This document shows, in pieces, positions 40,182 through 48,997 of a stretch of DNA of 64,000 nt. Source of the DNA: Helicobacter mehlei (GTDB taxonomy: Bacteria > Campylobacterota > Campylobacteria > Campylobacterales > Helicobacteraceae); the NCBI RefSeq assembly GCF_003660265.1, contig NZ_QXQP01000003.1, forward strand, positions 1 through 64,000, in the 5' to 3' direction. Both the position numbers and the translations under genes were made by a program. Positions within the stretch are counted from its first letter, which is position 1. Every line of letters starts with the position of its first letter. The notes beneath the pieces are model-generated. The model did not search any database. It saw only the letters and a program-made list of their open reading frames with translations, and was not told the DNA's origin.

Positions 40182-40607
40182 CTACATTTGAGATATTTTT
40201 AATTTCAACGATGCCTCCAAAGCAGGCAAATCCTGCAACAATTGTAATTTCAAATTACTTTTACTTTCCTTTAATTGCGTGGCAAAACGCTTATAGTCTT
40301 TGTTGAGCTCCTCCTCTTTTTGCGCCAACACCACTTCATAGTTAGAGCGGGCTTGCTGGAGGGCATCTTGCAAAATTTTATCCGCTTGCAACCGTGCCTC
40401 TCTTAGTAGATTCTTGGCCTCTTGTTTGCTAGCAACGATCTCTTTGGTGGTGTTGTCGATAAACTGCCGATCTTTTTGCATAGAACCCTCCCGCCCGTCC
40501 ATGTTAGCCAACAGAGGCTGATAGACCCATAGATGCAAGAGCCACATCAGCACGATAAAAGTAACAAACACGACCAACATTAAATACAAATTGATAGAGA
40601 TATTCAT
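40182..40607 (-). CDS. atpF': F1Fo ATP synthase b' subunit
   Basis: A 141-residue second stator subunit: one membrane span (LMLVVFVTFIVLMWLLHLW), then a coiled coil (KEIVASKQEAKNLLREARLQ). SD AAGGAAT/AGG precedes the ATG. It is the first gene of the atp operon; subunits a and c must lie elsewhere, as in other Helicobacter. ParA/ParB genes normally found upstream of it in this class are missing here. Confidence 0.92.
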   Translation of the reverse strand: MNISINLYLMLVVFVTFIVLMWLLHLWVYQPLLANMDGREGSMQKDRQFIDNTTKEIVASKQEAKNLLREARLQADKILQDALQQARSNYEVVLAQKEEELNKDYKRFATQLKESKSNLKLQLLQDLPALEASLKLKISQM

Positions 40608-40659
40608 GCCTATTCCTTAACGATTAAAGGGTTATCTTAACAAAGCTTGGCTTAAAACA

Positions 40660-41283
40660 TCAGCGGTAGCTATAGTATTTTTTGCCCGCGATGAGCAAAG
40701 CCCCATCTTCTAGCAAGTGCGCCTCTTTAAAAAATATTTGTTGATCGCCTTGCTTGAAGTGCAAATCGTAGTGGTTAGTTTTAAACTCTAAACTATAGGG
40801 CTCTAGGACACTTAGCCACGAGGGTTTAGCCTCTAACATGGCAAAAAAACGCGTTAAAACCTCTGTCGAATCGACCTCTCCTAGGGCACCATGCTGGCTG
40901 GCTTGCAAATTAAGACCAATCCCGCACACCACCACATTGTGGCAAATCTGGGTCATCACGCCCCCTATTTTGGCTTTTTCCTTATAAAGGTCATTGGGCC
41001 ACTTGAGCCACACGCAGGGTGTTTGCAAACTCTGTTTAAACAAATACCCAAAATACACGCTCCAACTCTGTTGGGGCACATCAGAGCTTAGATCGCCTAA
41101 AGGGTAGGCAAAAGAGAAGGTCAAGGCCTTTTCTACACTCTCCCATACCTGATGGCGGCTACCAATCCCAGAACTTTGGTGCCTAGCCACTACACAGACG
41201 GGTAAATCCAGTGTTCCATCTTTGATTTGTTGGAGCAAATAAAGCTGGGTAGAGGGTAGAGTTTTAAAATAACAAAAGCGCAT
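40660..41283 (-). CDS. birA: Biotin--protein ligase
   Basis: About 207 residues; attaches biotin to the carboxyl-carrier protein of acetyl-CoA carboxylase. The biotin-binding loop is degenerate (SSGIGSRHQVW for GxGRxGRxW) and KWPND is present, followed by KIGGVMTQI. There is no DNA-binding HTH domain, so it is not the bifunctional repressor. The ATG overlaps the fmt stop (TGATG). Confidence 0.92.
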   Translation of the reverse strand: MRFCYFKTLPSTQLYLLQQIKDGTLDLPVCVVARHQSSGIGSRHQVWESVEKALTFSFAYPLGDLSSDVPQQSWSVYFGYLFKQSLQTPCVWLKWPNDLYKEKAKIGGVMTQICHNVVVCGIGLNLQASQHGALGEVDSTEVLTRFFAMLEAKPSWLSVLEPYSLEFKTNHYDLHFKQGDQQIFFKEAHLLEDGALLIAGKKYYSYR

Positions 41284-42191
41284 CACTCTAAAATATCATG
41301 GATTTTTAAACGCTTGCCACTCAAATAAGCTTTAGCCTCTACTTTTTGCTTGCCCGGGGCTTGCAAGGCAGAGATTTTCAAACTTCCTTTTTGGCAACCA
41401 ATGATGACGCTTTGATTCTCCATGCCAAGAATGATCCCAGGTTGGTGGGTTTGGCTAGACTCCAAGAGTTGCACGCCAAAGAGTTTTAAACCACTTTTTA
41501 AAAACACCCCCGGCCATGGATCATAGGCCAAAGACTTTAAAAAAAGAGACTTGGCACACCCAAAGACGACCAAACCATCGGTCTTGCTGATTTTCTTGCA
41601 ATAGGTGGCTTGGGCATGATCTTGGGGTTGGGGCGTGATGTTGGCTAGATTATTGAGCACATGGCCTACCAACTGAGCACCCATCGGAGCTAAACGCGCG
41701 CCCAACTCCCCTAAATTTAAATACCCCTCTGGTTTAAAGGAGGCTGTGCCTAAGATATCCCCCTCATCCATTTTAGCACTCATTGCAATCACGCTCACGC
41801 CAAAGGTAGGCAGATCGTGTAAAATCATCTCTTGCATGGGGGATGCCCCCCTAAATTGGGGCAAGAGCGAGCCATGCAAATTCAGACAAGGGGCGATGTC
41901 CAAAAAGGCTTGGGGTAAAATCTTGCCATAGGCGACCACCACGATCGCATCGGGTTTGAGCGTGCGTATTTTGTCTATGAAGGGTGCATCGATTTTGGCG
42001 GGCTCAAAAATGGGAATAGCTGGGTTGTGTTGTTGTAAAAAGGCTTTTGTGGGCATATCTTTGAGCTGTTTAGATCGCCCAAATGGCTTACTAGGCTGGG
42101 TTACAAGCCCTAAAATACAAAAACCTTGCTGGATCAAATGTTCTAAGACTACTTGAGCAAACAAGGGTGCACCCATAAAGAGGATTTTCAT
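41283..42191 (-). CDS. fmt: Methionyl-tRNA formyltransferase
   Basis: A 302-residue enzyme formylating initiator Met-tRNA. The catalytic region NLHGSLLPQFRGASP is intact, with the folate-binding N-terminal domain and the C-terminal tRNA-binding domain (LSGKRLKIHDI). No strong SD precedes the ATG. It lies about 22 bases downstream of the SRP RNA gene on the same strand. Confidence 0.95.
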   Translation of the reverse strand: MKILFMGAPLFAQVVLEHLIQQGFCILGLVTQPSKPFGRSKQLKDMPTKAFLQQHNPAIPIFEPAKIDAPFIDKIRTLKPDAIVVVAYGKILPQAFLDIAPCLNLHGSLLPQFRGASPMQEMILHDLPTFGVSVIAMSAKMDEGDILGTASFKPEGYLNLGELGARLAPMGAQLVGHVLNNLANITPQPQDHAQATYCKKISKTDGLVVFGCAKSLFLKSLAYDPWPGVFLKSGLKLFGVQLLESSQTHQPGIILGMENQSVIIGCQKGSLKISALQAPGKQKVEAKAYLSGKRLKIHDILE

Positions 42192-42213
42192 ACGGCCATT
42201 CTTTGATCAACTA

Positions 42214-42316
42214 CCTTCCCCCAGATGACTAAGGCACACAAGATATCAAGCTACTCTGCTGTGTTTCCACCCTGAAGCGTTATCCTAACACCCCATTGCA
42301 TAGGTCTAGGAAAAGG
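42214..42316 (-). ncRNA. ffs: 4.5S signal recognition particle RNA
   Basis: On the minus strand the segment 42256-42275 reads TTCAGG-GTG-GAAA-CAC-AGCAG. This is the universal domain IV of SRP RNA: the asymmetric CAGG/AGCAG internal loop below a GNRA-type tetraloop. The ends of the about 103-base segment pair with each other (CCTTTTCCTAGA at the 5' end with TCTGGGGGAAGG at the 3' end, twelve pairs counting G-T), giving the expected single long hairpin. It guides Ffh and FtsY in membrane targeting. End positions are accurate to a few bases. Confidence 0.85.
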
Positions 42317-42323
42317 CGAGCCG

Positions 42324-42329
42324 ATTGTA
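42324..42329 (-). promoter_or_regulatory. -10 box for the SRP RNA gene
   Basis: TACAAT on the minus strand, seven bases before the predicted 5' end of the SRP RNA. Confidence 0.5.
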
Positions 42330-42392
42330 GTTAAAACTTGCTTATACTTTGATAAAATGCAGGCAAATTCAAATGACGGAGACACCGACATA

Positions 42393-43802
42393 ATGCAAAC
42401 GAAAACCCAACAAACGCCATCAAAACAAAAGAGGAGCTATACGATCTATTGGATCGCTCTCCTGTTTTTATTTCTATACGGTTGTACCGGGGAGCGTGCA
42501 GCCTTTGCCCGCTTTGATCACGCCTATTACTCCCCGCTTGGCATGCAAGATGCCTATGCTTTTTCTAAAAAAAGGGGTAAAAAGGACCATAAGAATGCGC
42601 TGTTATGGCATTTAGATAATGGCATGAGTGCTCTGATGTTAGGGCATTACAAACAATCCATCCAAGCTTTCAATGCCGCAGAAGCCAGATTTGATCGCCA
42701 CAGAAATCTCTTTGGGAAGTCTATGGGGGACTTGGGTGCGATCTTGATTAATGACAATGTCAAATCCTACACGGGGAGTGTTTATGAGAGCGTGTTTTTG
42801 AATTATTACAAAGCTATGGATTATTTGCTTCTAGGAGACATCAATGGTGCGCGGGTTGAGTTTAACCGCGCCAACGATCGCCAAAGGCGGGCCAAGGAGT
42901 TTTACCACAAAGAAATCAAAAAAGCAATTAGCAAGATGCGAGAGAAAGGATCGTCTAAACTCAGCGCACAAGATTCGGCCGCACAGGTTAATGCCATTTT
43001 GGCTCAAGATTATTCCAATTTGGATCACTTCCAAGCTTACAGCGATCTGATCAATCCAGCCGTATCCTATCTCTCCGGGCTTTTCTATGCCCTCAACAAC
43101 GATCGATCTAAGGGCATGGATTACATCAAAGAAGCCTATGGGATCACCCATTCGATCACCACAGGCGAGGATCTTTTATTCTTTGCTAACCCTACAAAAG
43201 AAAAATTCACTTGGATTTTTATTGAAGATGGTAAACAAGCGACCAAGCAAGAGTTTAAAATTGATCTCCCCCTGCCCCTGCCTAACGGGGTCTATGATGC
43301 CAGCCTAGCCCTCCCACAGTTCCTAGATGGCTCAGATTTTCATAACTCTTTTAGTATCACCACCCCTAGACAAAATAAGGACTTTGAGGAGCTTGTCTAT
43401 GTAGATGGGCTCATTGCAAGCGAATTTAAAAAACAACTCCCCTACATCCTCACAAGGGCCATTACTTCCACGATTTTAAAGTTAGGGATTGAAGCTCTGT
43501 CTAATAACTATTTAGGGGTGATGGGTGGGTTAGTCTCCTCTTTGTTTGCCATGGCCAGTGCCTCTGCGGATATCCGCAACTCAGTAACTTTCCCACGCAA
43601 AATTTATATCGCCCGTATCCTCAATACCCCTAATGAACAGGTTTCTATCCAATCTGAAGGGCAACCCATCTACAGCTTTAGCCTGCAACAATGCCCCGCC
43701 CACAACATGCTTTTATTGCCTGATACCTACTGCTCCAATAAACACAACATCCTTTACATTAGGAGCTTTGAATACACCAACATTGTTAAAGTGTTGTGGT
43801 AG
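42393..43802 (+). CDS. COG3014-family lipoprotein of unknown function
   Basis: About 469 residues. I start at the ATG at 42393: a GGAGA lies 11 bases upstream, and the earlier ATG at 42357 overlaps a -10-like element. The N-terminus is basic (KQKRSYTIYW), then hydrophobic with lipobox FLYGC, so it is an outer-envelope lipoprotein. The first half has TPR-like helical pairs (MSALMLGHYKQSIQAFNAAE, DYLLLGDINGARVEFNRAND); the second half has a hydrophobic Gly/Ser patch (LGVMGGLVSSLFAMASASAD). Proteins like this often lie next to LPP20/LpoB-like genes, as here, and may act in envelope or flagellar-associated structures. Confidence 0.7.
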   Translation: MQTKTQQTPSKQKRSYTIYWIALLFLFLYGCTGERAAFARFDHAYYSPLGMQDAYAFSKKRGKKDHKNALLWHLDNGMSALMLGHYKQSIQAFNAAEARFDRHRNLFGKSMGDLGAILINDNVKSYTGSVYESVFLNYYKAMDYLLLGDINGARVEFNRANDRQRRAKEFYHKEIKKAISKMREKGSSKLSAQDSAAQVNAILAQDYSNLDHFQAYSDLINPAVSYLSGLFYALNNDRSKGMDYIKEAYGITHSITTGEDLLFFANPTKEKFTWIFIEDGKQATKQEFKIDLPLPLPNGVYDASLALPQFLDGSDFHNSFSITTPRQNKDFEELVYVDGLIASEFKKQLPYILTRAITSTILKLGIEALSNNYLGVMGGLVSSLFAMASASADIRNSVTFPRKIYIARILNTPNEQVSIQSEGQPIYSFSLQQCPAHNMLLLPDTYCSNKHNILYIRSFEYTNIVKVLW

Positions 43803-43851
43803 TGCTCATTTTTTTATGCTATGATCTGCTAACTTTATTCAAAGGATCGCT

Positions 43852-44772
43852 ATGTTAAAACGATTGTACCTTATCTTTATCTGTGCTCCCCTAGCCCTCA
43901 ATGCCATCCCCCATTGGTATGAAAAAACACCCACTAACCCGGCTTATTTTTATGGGAGCGGATCGGGATCGAGTAAAGAAGTTGCCAAGCAAAAAGCTTT
44001 AAGCGACTTGGCTAGCAGTATTGCGGTGCATGTGGCTTCTGAAACCACCAGCGACACCACTAGGGTAAATAAAACCTTGGACAAACGATCGAGTCAGCGT
44101 ATCCAACTTGTGGTGGATTCCATCAAGTTTGTCAATGTCCAATTAGACAAACAAGAATGCACGCACCACACATGCTATACCCGTCTTAAACTCAACAAGA
44201 ACATGTTCTTGTCCCTCTTAGCCAAACGCTACACCAATCTTTACAACACCCTCACTCCCTTTCAGCCTACCCCGGGTTGTCATGGCATTTTTATCAAAGA
44301 AAAACAGCAAATCCAAGCCCTCTTGGACAAGATGGAGCCTATGCATGAGATTTTGAGTGCCTATGGACGCACGCCCCAATCCACGCAGTTTTATCAAGAC
44401 ATTATCAAAGCCAACAGCCCCAAGCCTAAAGCCAATATCATTTTTGCAAGCCACTCCGATCAAGAAATTGCCGATGCGATCACAGGACAATATGCCCGCT
44501 TTGTGCAACAAACTAACCAGACTGGTTTTTACACCATTGAGAATAAAATCTTTGAGAGTCAAGCCAATGGACAATTCCACATTGGTTTGGAGATCAATAT
44601 CAAAGATTGCCAACGCCAAATTATCTTTTCCAAACAGCTCAGTGCGGATCAACGCGACAGAGGTGCTGCCATTGAGCGCATCAAAGCGCAAGTCTTCAAA
44701 CAAATGCGCAATTATCAACAGGGCGTGGGTGCGGGCACAAGCGATATTGATTCGGACAATATAGAGTTTTGA
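43852..44772 (+). CDS. Secreted LPP20-family protein
   Basis: A 306-residue protein with a signal peptide (LYLIFICAPLALNA) but no lipobox Cys, so it is periplasmic rather than lipidated. The LPP20 domain is visible: PHWYEKTPTNP, FYGSGSGSSKEVAKQKALSDLASSI and TRLKLNKNMF. LPP20 and FlgP proteins share this fold, and some reach the cell surface. AAAGGAT precedes the ATG. It follows the COG3014 gene by 49 bases and is probably co-transcribed. The C-terminal 150 residues resemble no domain I know. Confidence 0.7.
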   Translation: MLKRLYLIFICAPLALNAIPHWYEKTPTNPAYFYGSGSGSSKEVAKQKALSDLASSIAVHVASETTSDTTRVNKTLDKRSSQRIQLVVDSIKFVNVQLDKQECTHHTCYTRLKLNKNMFLSLLAKRYTNLYNTLTPFQPTPGCHGIFIKEKQQIQALLDKMEPMHEILSAYGRTPQSTQFYQDIIKANSPKPKANIIFASHSDQEIADAITGQYARFVQQTNQTGFYTIENKIFESQANGQFHIGLEINIKDCQRQIIFSKQLSADQRDRGAAIERIKAQVFKQMRNYQQGVGAGTSDIDSDNIEF

Positions 44773-44968
44773 TCGGGTGTTGTTTTTGGAGCATTGGCAA
44801 GGGTTTCAAGGTGCGCTTTTAGACGAGGCAAGAGGGGTGTCATCCAATACACTTGATTGGGCAGATTGTTACCTCACTACATGATTTGATTACCACTAAG
44901 ACAAACAAGTCACTTTCAAAGAAAAATACATGCATAAACAAGGTATCTTTCTAGCAAAAAGGATGTTG

Positions 44969-45709
44969 ATGAAAAATGTGTTGGTTTTAGCCGGTCTGTT
45001 ATCTCTTAGTGTCTTAAATGCTGGTGAGTGGAGTTATGACAAACATACGGGAGCCCACCATTGGGATAAATTGCACAAAGATTATGCCACCTGCAAAAGT
45101 GGCAAGAATCAATCCCCGATCAACATCGAGCACTACTACCACACACCCGATAAAGAAAATCTCGTTTTTGACTATGAAGATCGCAGACCCACCTCTGTTA
45201 GCTACGATCACCATACTCTGGTGGCTAAGTTTGCACCCCCCTCCAATACTATTCTCTATCGCGATCACCCCTACTACTTGATTAACCTGCATTTCCATAT
45301 TCCTATGGAATTTGCAATCCATTCCAAACGTGAGCCTACAAGCATGCACTTGGTGCATCAAGATGATGATGGGCATTTGTTGGTCGTGGGGATTGGTTTC
45401 CATATTGGGGATGCCAATCCCCTTTTTACCACTTTATTTAGCTCCTTTAAAAACAAGTCAGCCCCCAAGATTTTACCCCTAGAGACTCTGTTGCCCCCTG
45501 ACATCCATTACTACCACTTTAATGGCTCACTCACCACACCTCCTTGCACAGAGGGTGTCTCTTGGTTTATTGTCGAAGAAACACTCAGCATTTCTCAAAG
45601 ACAATTTGAGGAACTCAAACGCATCATGCACAGCAAGCCCAACCGCCGCCCGCTCCAAAAAGACTACAATAGTGTGATCATCAAAAGCACGACCCATGTG
45701 CGCGATTAG
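44969..45709 (+). CDS. Periplasmic alpha-carbonic anhydrase
   Basis: About 246 residues. The ATG at 44969 is chosen: AAGGA lies six bases upstream and it gives a clean signal peptide (KNVLVLAGLLSLSVLNA). The zinc ligands are visible in LHFHIP (His near 108, 110) and MHLVH (His near 127), with the Glu of MEF between and the SLTTPPCTEGVSWF loop after. It interconverts CO2 and bicarbonate in the periplasm, where urease-derived CO2 buffers acid, as shown for H. pylori. Weak candidate -10 boxes lie upstream; the 150-base gap before it holds only a start-less open frame. Confidence 0.93.
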   Translation: MKNVLVLAGLLSLSVLNAGEWSYDKHTGAHHWDKLHKDYATCKSGKNQSPINIEHYYHTPDKENLVFDYEDRRPTSVSYDHHTLVAKFAPPSNTILYRDHPYYLINLHFHIPMEFAIHSKREPTSMHLVHQDDDGHLLVVGIGFHIGDANPLFTTLFSSFKNKSAPKILPLETLLPPDIHYYHFNGSLTTPPCTEGVSWFIVEETLSISQRQFEELKRIMHSKPNRRPLQKDYNSVIIKSTTHVRD

Positions 45710-46590
45710 GGCGCAAGATCTGTTAAAAGCGCATGTGGTTCGACCAAGCTAATCTCTTTAAACTGCGTGCGGTTAAAGGTCATCTGGCGTTTAGCCAGTT
45801 GGCAAGTGTGGGTATAAATGGCTTCATAGAGTTCTTTTAGACTTAGTTTGCCTTGTAGGTGTTGCAAACACTCCTTAGGACCAATTGCCCTAAAGGGTTG
45901 GTGATCGCTCCCATATTGGGCAACAAGTGCCCTAATTTCCTCCACAATCCCGCATTTTAACATCTGTGCCGTGCGTTTGGCGATATTTTGGTGCAGGTTT
46001 TCTTTAAGCACATGTAGGGCATAGAGTTTAATGGGTCTATCAAAGGGGATTTTAGGGTGTTTTTGGAAATAGAGCGTAGGGGGGGTCTTAGTTGCCAAAT
46101 AAATTTCTAAGGCTTTAGTGATGCGGTAGGTATCTTGGGGCTTGAACATTTGGGCGTAATCTGGATCGATTTGGGCCAAAAAAGCATGGGGATTATTCAG
46201 GGCTGTGATTTTTTCTTGAATTTCTAAGTGTTGCTCAGGGCTTAAATTTGGCATGGGGCTTAAGCCCTCCAAGATAGCTTTAAGATAAAAACCACTCCCA
46301 CCCACAATGAGTAAGGTTTTCTTAGGGGTGGTGGCGATCGCTTTTTCTAGTTCTTGCTTAAAAAGGGGGGCGTTGTTTTTTTCATGGATTTCTAAAACAT
46401 TAATCCCGTAATGTTTCACACATTGCAGGTCTTGGGGGCTGGGCTTGGCTGCGGCAATATTGATTTCTTTGTAAATGCTCAAGGAGTCTAGTGAAACAAT
46501 CTCAGCATCTAAGCGTTGGGCTAGCTCTAGGGCTAGGGCACTCTTGCCACTCCCACTAGCCCCAATGATGGCAATGAGGGTAGGATTCAC
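45706..46590 (-). CDS. miaA: tRNA dimethylallyltransferase
   Basis: A 294-residue enzyme adding an isopentenyl group to A37 of tRNAs reading UNN codons. P-loop GASGSGKSAL (GPTASGKT in most species), the Asp of SLDSLSIYK, AAKPSP, and GGSGFYLKA are seen. Overlaps rsfS by 4 bases and converges on the carbonic anhydrase with a 4-base overlap. Confidence 0.94.
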   Translation of the reverse strand: MNPTLIAIIGASGSGKSALALELAQRLDAEIVSLDSLSIYKEINIAAAKPSPQDLQCVKHYGINVLEIHEKNNAPLFKQELEKAIATTPKKTLLIVGGSGFYLKAILEGLSPMPNLSPEQHLEIQEKITALNNPHAFLAQIDPDYAQMFKPQDTYRITKALEIYLATKTPPTLYFQKHPKIPFDRPIKLYALHVLKENLHQNIAKRTAQMLKCGIVEEIRALVAQYGSDHQPFRAIGPKECLQHLQGKLSLKELYEAIYTHTCQLAKRQMTFNRTQFKEISLVEPHALLTDLAP

Positions 46591-46919
46591 GCGCGTGGGT
46601 TGTGGTAATCTTTTAAAAAGCCCTCTAGGTTGAAGCGTTCGCGATAAGCCTGCGTGAAAAGATGCACCATCACATCGCCCAAGTCAATCACAAGCCATTC
46701 TTCATTACTCTCATCAATGGCATAAAATTCCTCACCAAGAGGCTTGAGCGTGCTTTTGAGGTGATCTAAGAGGGCTAGAGCGTGTTTACCTGCTAGGGCG
46801 GTGGCGATAATCACATGGTCGGTGATGTATTCTTGCTTGCTCAAGTCAAATAGGGCGATATCGGTAGCCTTTTTATCCTCTAAGAGTTCCACGATCCTAG
46901 TAATTCTTGGGTTTGGCAT
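46587..46919 (-). CDS. rsfS: Ribosomal silencing factor RsfS
   Basis: About 110 residues, Iojap/RsfS family; binds L14 on the 50S subunit and blocks subunit joining in starvation. Motifs ITRIVELLEDKKATDI, DHVIIATA and WLVIDLGDVMVHLF match. The ATG at 46919 has AAGGA upstream; the longer start at 46961 lies inside nadD. Overlaps nadD by 23 bases. Confidence 0.92.
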   Translation of the reverse strand: MPNPRITRIVELLEDKKATDIALFDLSKQEYITDHVIIATALAGKHALALLDHLKSTLKPLGEEFYAIDESNEEWLVIDLGDVMVHLFTQAYRERFNLEGFLKDYHNPRA

Positions 46920-47487
46920 AGTTTTCCTTAAAAGTTCGAATCGCACAAGGTTGCAGGGCATAGGGGATATCTTGGCTAATACAGTGTTGTTTTAAACAAA
47001 TTCTAATCTGGGTTGAGGAGATCGGGCGTTTGATGCGGGGCAAAAACAGAGATTGTGCCCTAAAGCCTTGTGGGAGTTGTAGGGCGTACCCCTCCCGATG
47101 CACAACCACTAATTCTACCAATTTTTGTAATTGCAAATAACCTTCCCAACGTTCCAGTCCAACAACATTATCTGCACCAATGATAAAATAAAGTTTGTTG
47201 GGTTGGAATTTTTGGTAAAAATGTTCCACGCTTTCAATGCTGGGCACGGGGCGGTTTTGTAAAATCTCAAAATCGCTCACTTGCACTTTGTCTAAGTCCT
47301 TTAAAAGTTGGCGCATCCACATTAAGCGTTGTTGGGGGCTAAAACAAGGGTGGGTTTTAAAGGGGTTTTGGTAAGCCACCAGCACAAAGAGTCTATCGGG
47401 TTTGAGGTTTTCTAAAGCCTGTTTAATCACCTCCAAATGGGCGATATGGGGGGGATCAAAACTCCCACCATAGAGTGCAATATCCAC
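46897..47487 (-). CDS. nadD: Nicotinate-nucleotide adenylyltransferase
   Basis: A 196-residue enzyme of NAD synthesis with GGSFDPPHIAHLEV, the nucleotide-binding motif, and the C-terminal ISSTQIR. Its tail extends past rsfS's start. It follows nikR by seven bases. In H. pylori nadD and nikR are also neighbours. Confidence 0.94.
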   Translation of the reverse strand: MDIALYGGSFDPPHIAHLEVIKQALENLKPDRLFVLVAYQNPFKTHPCFSPQQRLMWMRQLLKDLDKVQVSDFEILQNRPVPSIESVEHFYQKFQPNKLYFIIGADNVVGLERWEGYLQLQKLVELVVVHREGYALQLPQGFRAQSLFLPRIKRPISSTQIRICLKQHCISQDIPYALQPCAIRTFKENYAKPKNY

Positions 47488-47494
47488 AAAAATC

Positions 47495-47947
47495 CTAGCT
47501 ATTTTGTTTGAAGCTAGAGGCTTTGGTGAGTTTGGAGAATTTCACGCCCTTAAGCCCGCCAATCTCTAGGTGCAAGTGCATGATCTGTGAGGGGCGTCCC
47601 CTTAAGATGATGGTTTCCAAACAATTATTTTGGTTTAAATGCACATGGGTGGTGCATAAAATGCTGATATGGCTTTCATGTTGGATGTCAATGATCTTTT
47701 GGTTGAGCTCGCGTTGGTGGTGATCGTAAATAATCACCAGCACCGCAACGGTCAAGCCATTTTCCATTTCTGGCAACATTTCATCTTTAGACCAACTATC
47801 CTCAACAAGTCTCTCACGGATCATGTCGCGCACCAGTTCGGAGCGTGAGGAGTAGCCATTTTTGATGATGCGGTTGTCCAATTCATCTAATAAATTCTGC
47901 TGTAAAGACACAGAGAACCTGATGATTGTATCGTCCCTATTTTCCAT
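47495..47947 (-). CDS. nikR: Nickel-responsive regulator NikR
   Basis: About 150 residues. N-terminal ribbon-helix-helix ([19 protein letters not shown]) and a C-terminal ACT-like domain with the square-planar nickel ligands ([15 protein letters not shown], then the Cys of NNCLE). With nickel it represses uptake genes and activates urease in Helicobacter. ATG at 47947 chosen for the AAGGA SD. Confidence 0.95.
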   Translation of the reverse strand: MENRDDTIIRFSVSLQQNLLDELDNRIIKNGYSSRSELVRDMIRERLVEDSWSKDEMLPEMENGLTVAVLVIIYDHHQRELNQKIIDIQHESHISILCTTHVHLNQNNCLETIILRGRPSQIMHLHLEIGGLKGVKFSKLTKASSFKQNS

Positions 47948-48013
47948 CCCTGTCCTTATCAAAGTAAAATCCAGTGCGGATTGTAGCCTATTTAGGCTAA
48001 TTTGGCAACTACT

Positions 48014-48283
48014 CTAAGAACTCATTTGGGCGTGGCTTTCAATATTTTGTAGCCAAACAAAGACTTCTACAACACTTTGGTAAAGCTCGGGAGGGATCGT
48101 GCTATCCAGACGCACATCTAACAAGGATTCCACCAGCGCAGCGTTGCAAAAAAGCGGGACATCGAAGGCTTTAGCTTTGTCGATGATGGCTTTAGCAATC
48201 TGTCCCACACCCGAGGCGACTACTTTAGGGGCGTTGTCTGTGCCAATGTTATAGGCCAGTGCGGCCGCTTTGGGCATGCCCAT
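48014..48283 (-). CDS. flhX: FlhB C-terminal homologue FlhX
   Basis: About 89 residues, equal to the cytoplasmic autocleavage domain of FlhB without its membrane part: MGMPKAAALAYNIGTDNAPKV and GQIAKAIIDKAKAFDVPLF. The NPTH cleavage motif itself is absent. In H. pylori the homologue (HP1575) can replace the cleaved part of FlhB in the flagellar export switch. The start overlaps the ribE stop as TAATG. Confidence 0.85.
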   Translation of the reverse strand: MGMPKAAALAYNIGTDNAPKVVASGVGQIAKAIIDKAKAFDVPLFCNAALVESLLDVRLDSTIPPELYQSVVEVFVWLQNIESHAQMSS

Positions 48284-48900
48284 TAGTAAGCCAATGCGAG
48301 CGCGTCTAGCACTTGCCATGTCGGCATAGGGGCTTGCTTGGCCAAGAGATGTGCCACGCTCCTAACTAACATATCGGTTTCGATATTCACCCGCCGCCCC
48401 TTTTGGCAGGTTTTAAAAAGGGTGTTGTTAAAGGTGAGCGGGATGATCACCAACTCCAGGCTTTCAGCACCCACGCTTGCAAGAGTGAGACTCACCCCAT
48501 CAATGGCGATCGAGCCTTTGGGGATACAGAGTTTTAAAATATCGGGGGGGGCTTGGATTTGCACGCTGATTTGATTAGCCACAGACTTAATTTGCTCAAT
48601 GATCCCAATCCCATCGACATGCCCTTGCACTAAATGCCCATCCAGTCTAGAATTAGCCAGCAAGGCAGGTTCTAAATTCACCAACGCACCTTGTTGGTAA
48701 TTTTCTAGGGCGATGCTCTCTTGGGTGTATTGACTGAGTTGCAAACTAAAGCCATGAGAGTTTAAAGCAACTACACTCAAGCATGCGCCATTAATGGCGA
48801 TGCTATCCCCAATTTTGGGGATATAATCGCTCTTGATCTCTAAAAGATCGCCTTTAAGAGATTTTACTTGGGCGACTTGGTAGATGAGCCCGCTAAACAT
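48283..48900 (-). CDS. ribE: Riboflavin synthase, alpha chain
   Basis: A 205-residue protein of two similar barrels (MFSGLIYQVAQV, GDSIAINGACLSV; NSRLDGHLVQGHVDG, KGSIAIDGVSLTLA), condensing two lumazines into riboflavin. AAGGAGATCACC precedes the ATG. Divergent from tatD. Confidence 0.95.
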   Translation of the reverse strand: MFSGLIYQVAQVKSLKGDLLEIKSDYIPKIGDSIAINGACLSVVALNSHGFSLQLSQYTQESIALENYQQGALVNLEPALLANSRLDGHLVQGHVDGIGIIEQIKSVANQISVQIQAPPDILKLCIPKGSIAIDGVSLTLASVGAESLELVIIPLTFNNTLFKTCQKGRRVNIETDMLVRSVAHLLAKQAPMPTWQVLDALALAY

Positions 48901-48958
48901 GGTGATCTCCTTAAAGTGTCCTTTTTTGTGGCAAAATTTAGGCTATATCGCTTGAGAT

Positions 48959-48969
48959 TATAATATAAT
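48959..48969 (+). promoter_or_regulatory. Promoter of the tatD-mltD-rlpA-lpt run
   Basis: Two overlapping TATAAT boxes in the divergent gap, about 30 bases upstream of the tatD ATG. Confidence 0.6.
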
Positions 48970-48997
48970 AGAGCTTTTGATTGTGTAAGGGAGACAT

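Noticed and set aside
44773-44929. Open stretch of about 36 codons before the carbonic anhydrase gene
   Set aside because: It has no good start codon or SD and no known motif; possibly a remnant, but not supported.
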